Below, one piece after another: positions 13,401 through 13,882 of a stretch of 13,882 nucleotides of DNA. The translations under genes were made by a program, and so were the position numbers. The notes beneath the pieces were generated by a model. That model searched no databases. It saw nothing but the letters and a program-made list of their open reading frames with translations, and was not told the origin of the DNA. This DNA comes from an uncultured Pseudomonadota bacterium (GTDB lineage Bacteria; Pseudomonadota; Gammaproteobacteria; Burkholderiales; Burkholderiaceae), in contig CAMLIZ010000122.1 in assembly GCA_946480245.1 (NCBI GenBank), positions 1-13,882 on the forward strand, given 5' to 3'. The number at the start of each line of letters is the position of its first letter. The stretch's first letter is position 1.

Positions 13401-13882
13401 AGCCGATTTCCACGCCACCGAGCGGGCGAGTGGGTCTCGCTCGACTGACAGCCCATACCGTTCATTCACATCGGTGAGTTGCCAAGCTGTGGCGTCGCCG
13501 ATGGCCGCACGTACTTGATCCACGAAGACGATGTCGTAGATGTCGTCAGCCATTTGGACATCAACAAGCTGTCCCTGTTGGTTCTTGCGGAAGGCCACCT
13601 TTCGGGAAAGCTCGGCGGCCGTCGCAGAACTACCTCCCGCGGTCACCATGGAGGCTGTCTCGACAAGAGCGGCTGGCATCCAATCGAACGAACCGCTGTA
13701 GCGCAGTGTTCTTCTGACGCTGCGGAAGTCGTCCGAAAACAGCACCCCCTGCCGTCGGCCCGCAGCATCGAACTCGAACCGAGCCGTTCCGACGGGCAGC
13801 ACCAGAGCAACTGGCCGATCGCCCTGAGCATCCCACTCGATACGGGTGATGTCGGAGTCCTCGGGGCTGTTGGTCGGGCCGT
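10413..13882 (-). CDS. RHS/YD-repeat toxin RHS2, 5' end beyond the window, unassigned C-terminal effector
   Basis: The frame is open to the right-hand edge, so this is a partial gene with about 1155 residues visible. A GTG at 13802 is not the start: the sequence before it is coding and matches RHS1 (PTNSPEDSDITRIEWDA). YD-repeat sequence fills ~13880-12100 (e.g. LRWNAAGQLTESRRADGG, NYVYDARGRRVVKL). The RHS core lies at ~12100-11890, with the SPDPRG motif and FDPDG at ~11891-11904. After FDPDG come about 490 residues without RHS repeats. The first ~120 (YTKGRWAFIVDDI, VTWQGGSSGIPDMFKEHYGS) look like a conserved pre-toxin segment. The rest has a Cys-rich patch (NRDCSRDGCPGIAYYCDATRC), WWWDHTG and AHNGGRWRRTYQQL. 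I recognise no toxin family; NGGxW recalls the end of some lysozyme-like folds, a weak hint only. The tight link to exported proteins suggests an envelope target. Confidence 0.9.
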   Translation of the reverse strand, partial: GPTNSPEDSDITRIEWDAQGDRPVALVLPVGTARFEFDAAGRRQGVLFSDDFRSVRRTLRYSGSFDWMPAALVETASMVTAGGSSATAAELSRKVAFRKNQQGQLVDVQMADDIYDIVFVDQVRAAIGDATAWQLTDVNERYGLSVERDPLARSVAWKSADRGLMLLAKWGAMGTVAEKDLLSLNTATAQALRLEDDFGSVVAIRNPGQGWQTARYDAAGRPVDLRDPRGAWQSLSWNPAGRLTRLERHAPGATAPEQVLQWKYCGPWVCEESIADSDGIRRTATERNALGSPVRETLQLEPAGRLAGILHSLVLKVSYRYDSQGRLIERKVSDARGQEVTMVQTLDNRGRPVEMSAPGWLPTWLGGQQPFARHIEWQSLGVVQWVTSLLHSDNTEDRFGSLTPTGSAAQALSHAVSASGNRPSMDLGVPGRGADAAGLPAAIDTAAGEQRLRWNAAGQLTESRRADGGSSNYVYDARGRRVVKLTSNAEGQTRATVALYEDSRLLLEADQHGQTSYVYAYIGWRPVAQLAVNSGWWGALKDRLFGVEARALHSDRVGRVLSMTRAGAEVWRLPSPTRAGLLRVSWTTAASSAHQPLRYIGQYHDDESGLDYHGARYYEPSIGRFISPDPRGIADAVNQVPASNLLDLYAYAAGQPEKYFDPDGAARIRYFAVTTGADGKALGMNQGYTKGRWAFIVDDIQAVSSASGDATLDKLQNEYASRGEGLLFDAKGDFLSAGQAAVTWQGGSSGIPDMFKEHYGSNLISISQFTLEMSDADATRLIASYIEADRQALYPNGCPARSLFLPPIKFASEEPQISVTSATSGNADKQRILACGDGSAGDIDKRRVAKYEAAAEVNETARINRDCSRDGCPGIAYYCDATRCYPPRDQLAYGPPHTTEPVYTPSYGRSQFIGSTLVAQLLAAYNTFSADDLNQLGLNAAIKPTLEAAKKRADKMTWWWDHTGAASNYTAANGAWAHLSAADQAKFTAETGLGERAYTDMVRMKTQPPTNSHGVDLSGDAKQAFVTTAIMSDSSAESFLMGIFKDFDKFTVMSHALMGDNLTNAKQYQPSASESYLAAMVARAHNGGRWRRTYQQLISNDQHDYVKNFVGTTGYRSKGDWNALRCTESFGPDTLKPGTQGKGIGGLEMTPLTLQ
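13828..13882 (-). repeat. Exact 55-bp repeat shared by RHS2 and RHS1 (partner 6877-6931)
   Basis: These 55 bases are identical to 6877-6931 in RHS1, in the same orientation and reading frame, and run off the window edge, so the full repeat is probably longer. Just inside (below 13828) the two genes diverge sharply. This is the mark of a shared RHS shell with a recombination or gene-conversion boundary. Confidence 0.9.

Noticed and set aside
13630..13802. GTG at 13802 as the start of RHS2
   Set aside because: The frame stays open to the window edge, and the sequence upstream of the GTG matches RHS1 coding sequence, so the gene continues beyond the window.
1..13882. CRISPR array, tRNA, rRNA or insertion sequence
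   Set aside because: No regularly spaced short repeats, no tRNA-like cloverleaf, no rRNA motifs and no transposase-like protein were seen on either strand.

Overview
The window is GC-rich. Every convincing gene lies on the minus strand, so transcription runs from high to low coordinates. Codon use, the lipoprotein style and the YD/RHS architecture suggest a beta-proteobacterium, probably Burkholderiales (Comamonadaceae-like). That placement is inference; no rRNA, tRNA or housekeeping marker is present.

The content is a polymorphic-toxin (RHS/YD-repeat) locus. It holds two RHS proteins that share sequence but carry different C-terminal effector regions, each followed by its own candidate immunity genes. 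In transcription order: (i) the 3' part of an RHS gene (RHS2, 13882 to 10413, 5' end outside the window) with an RHS core and about 490 residues of unassigned C-terminal region; (ii) two genes for signal-peptide proteins with D-x-[DN]-x-D-G-x-C motifs (10396-9557 and 9500-8928) and a small translationally coupled ORF (8931-8767); (iii) a complete 1590-residue RHS gene (RHS1, 8732-3960) with a Sec signal peptide, a Cys/Gly-rich N-terminal linker, YD repeats, the RHS core, a hydrophobic pre-toxin region and a clear C-terminal TNT domain (NAD(P)+ glycohydrolase); (iv) a 144-residue candidate immunity gene that overlaps the RHS1 stop by 4 nt (GTGA) and has a strong ribosome binding site.

Downstream of that is a patchwork of further accessory genes. 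It contains a possible C-terminal gene remnant (3528-3408), a 320-residue unknown protein (3377-2415), and a tandem duplication in which the end of the 320-residue gene plus a small following gene occur twice. One copy of the small gene has lost its start and carries a TAG stop, and one copy of the large gene is cut to its last ~53 codons. The surviving small gene (2037-1834) overlaps a membrane-protein gene (1837-941) by ATGA. A separate lipoprotein gene (490-92) ends the window.

The locus reads as two toxin/immunity modules targeting different compartments. RHS1's TNT toxin would destroy cytoplasmic NAD(P)+, and its adjacent immunity candidate has no signal peptide. RHS2's toxin is followed by exported proteins, so it may act in the cell envelope. 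RHS2 and RHS1 are identical over the last 55 bases of the window and diverge abruptly inward, as expected for shared RHS shells with exchanged internal or C-terminal parts. The least explained pieces are the RHS2 C-terminal region with its exported partners, and the decayed duplication downstream of RHS1.
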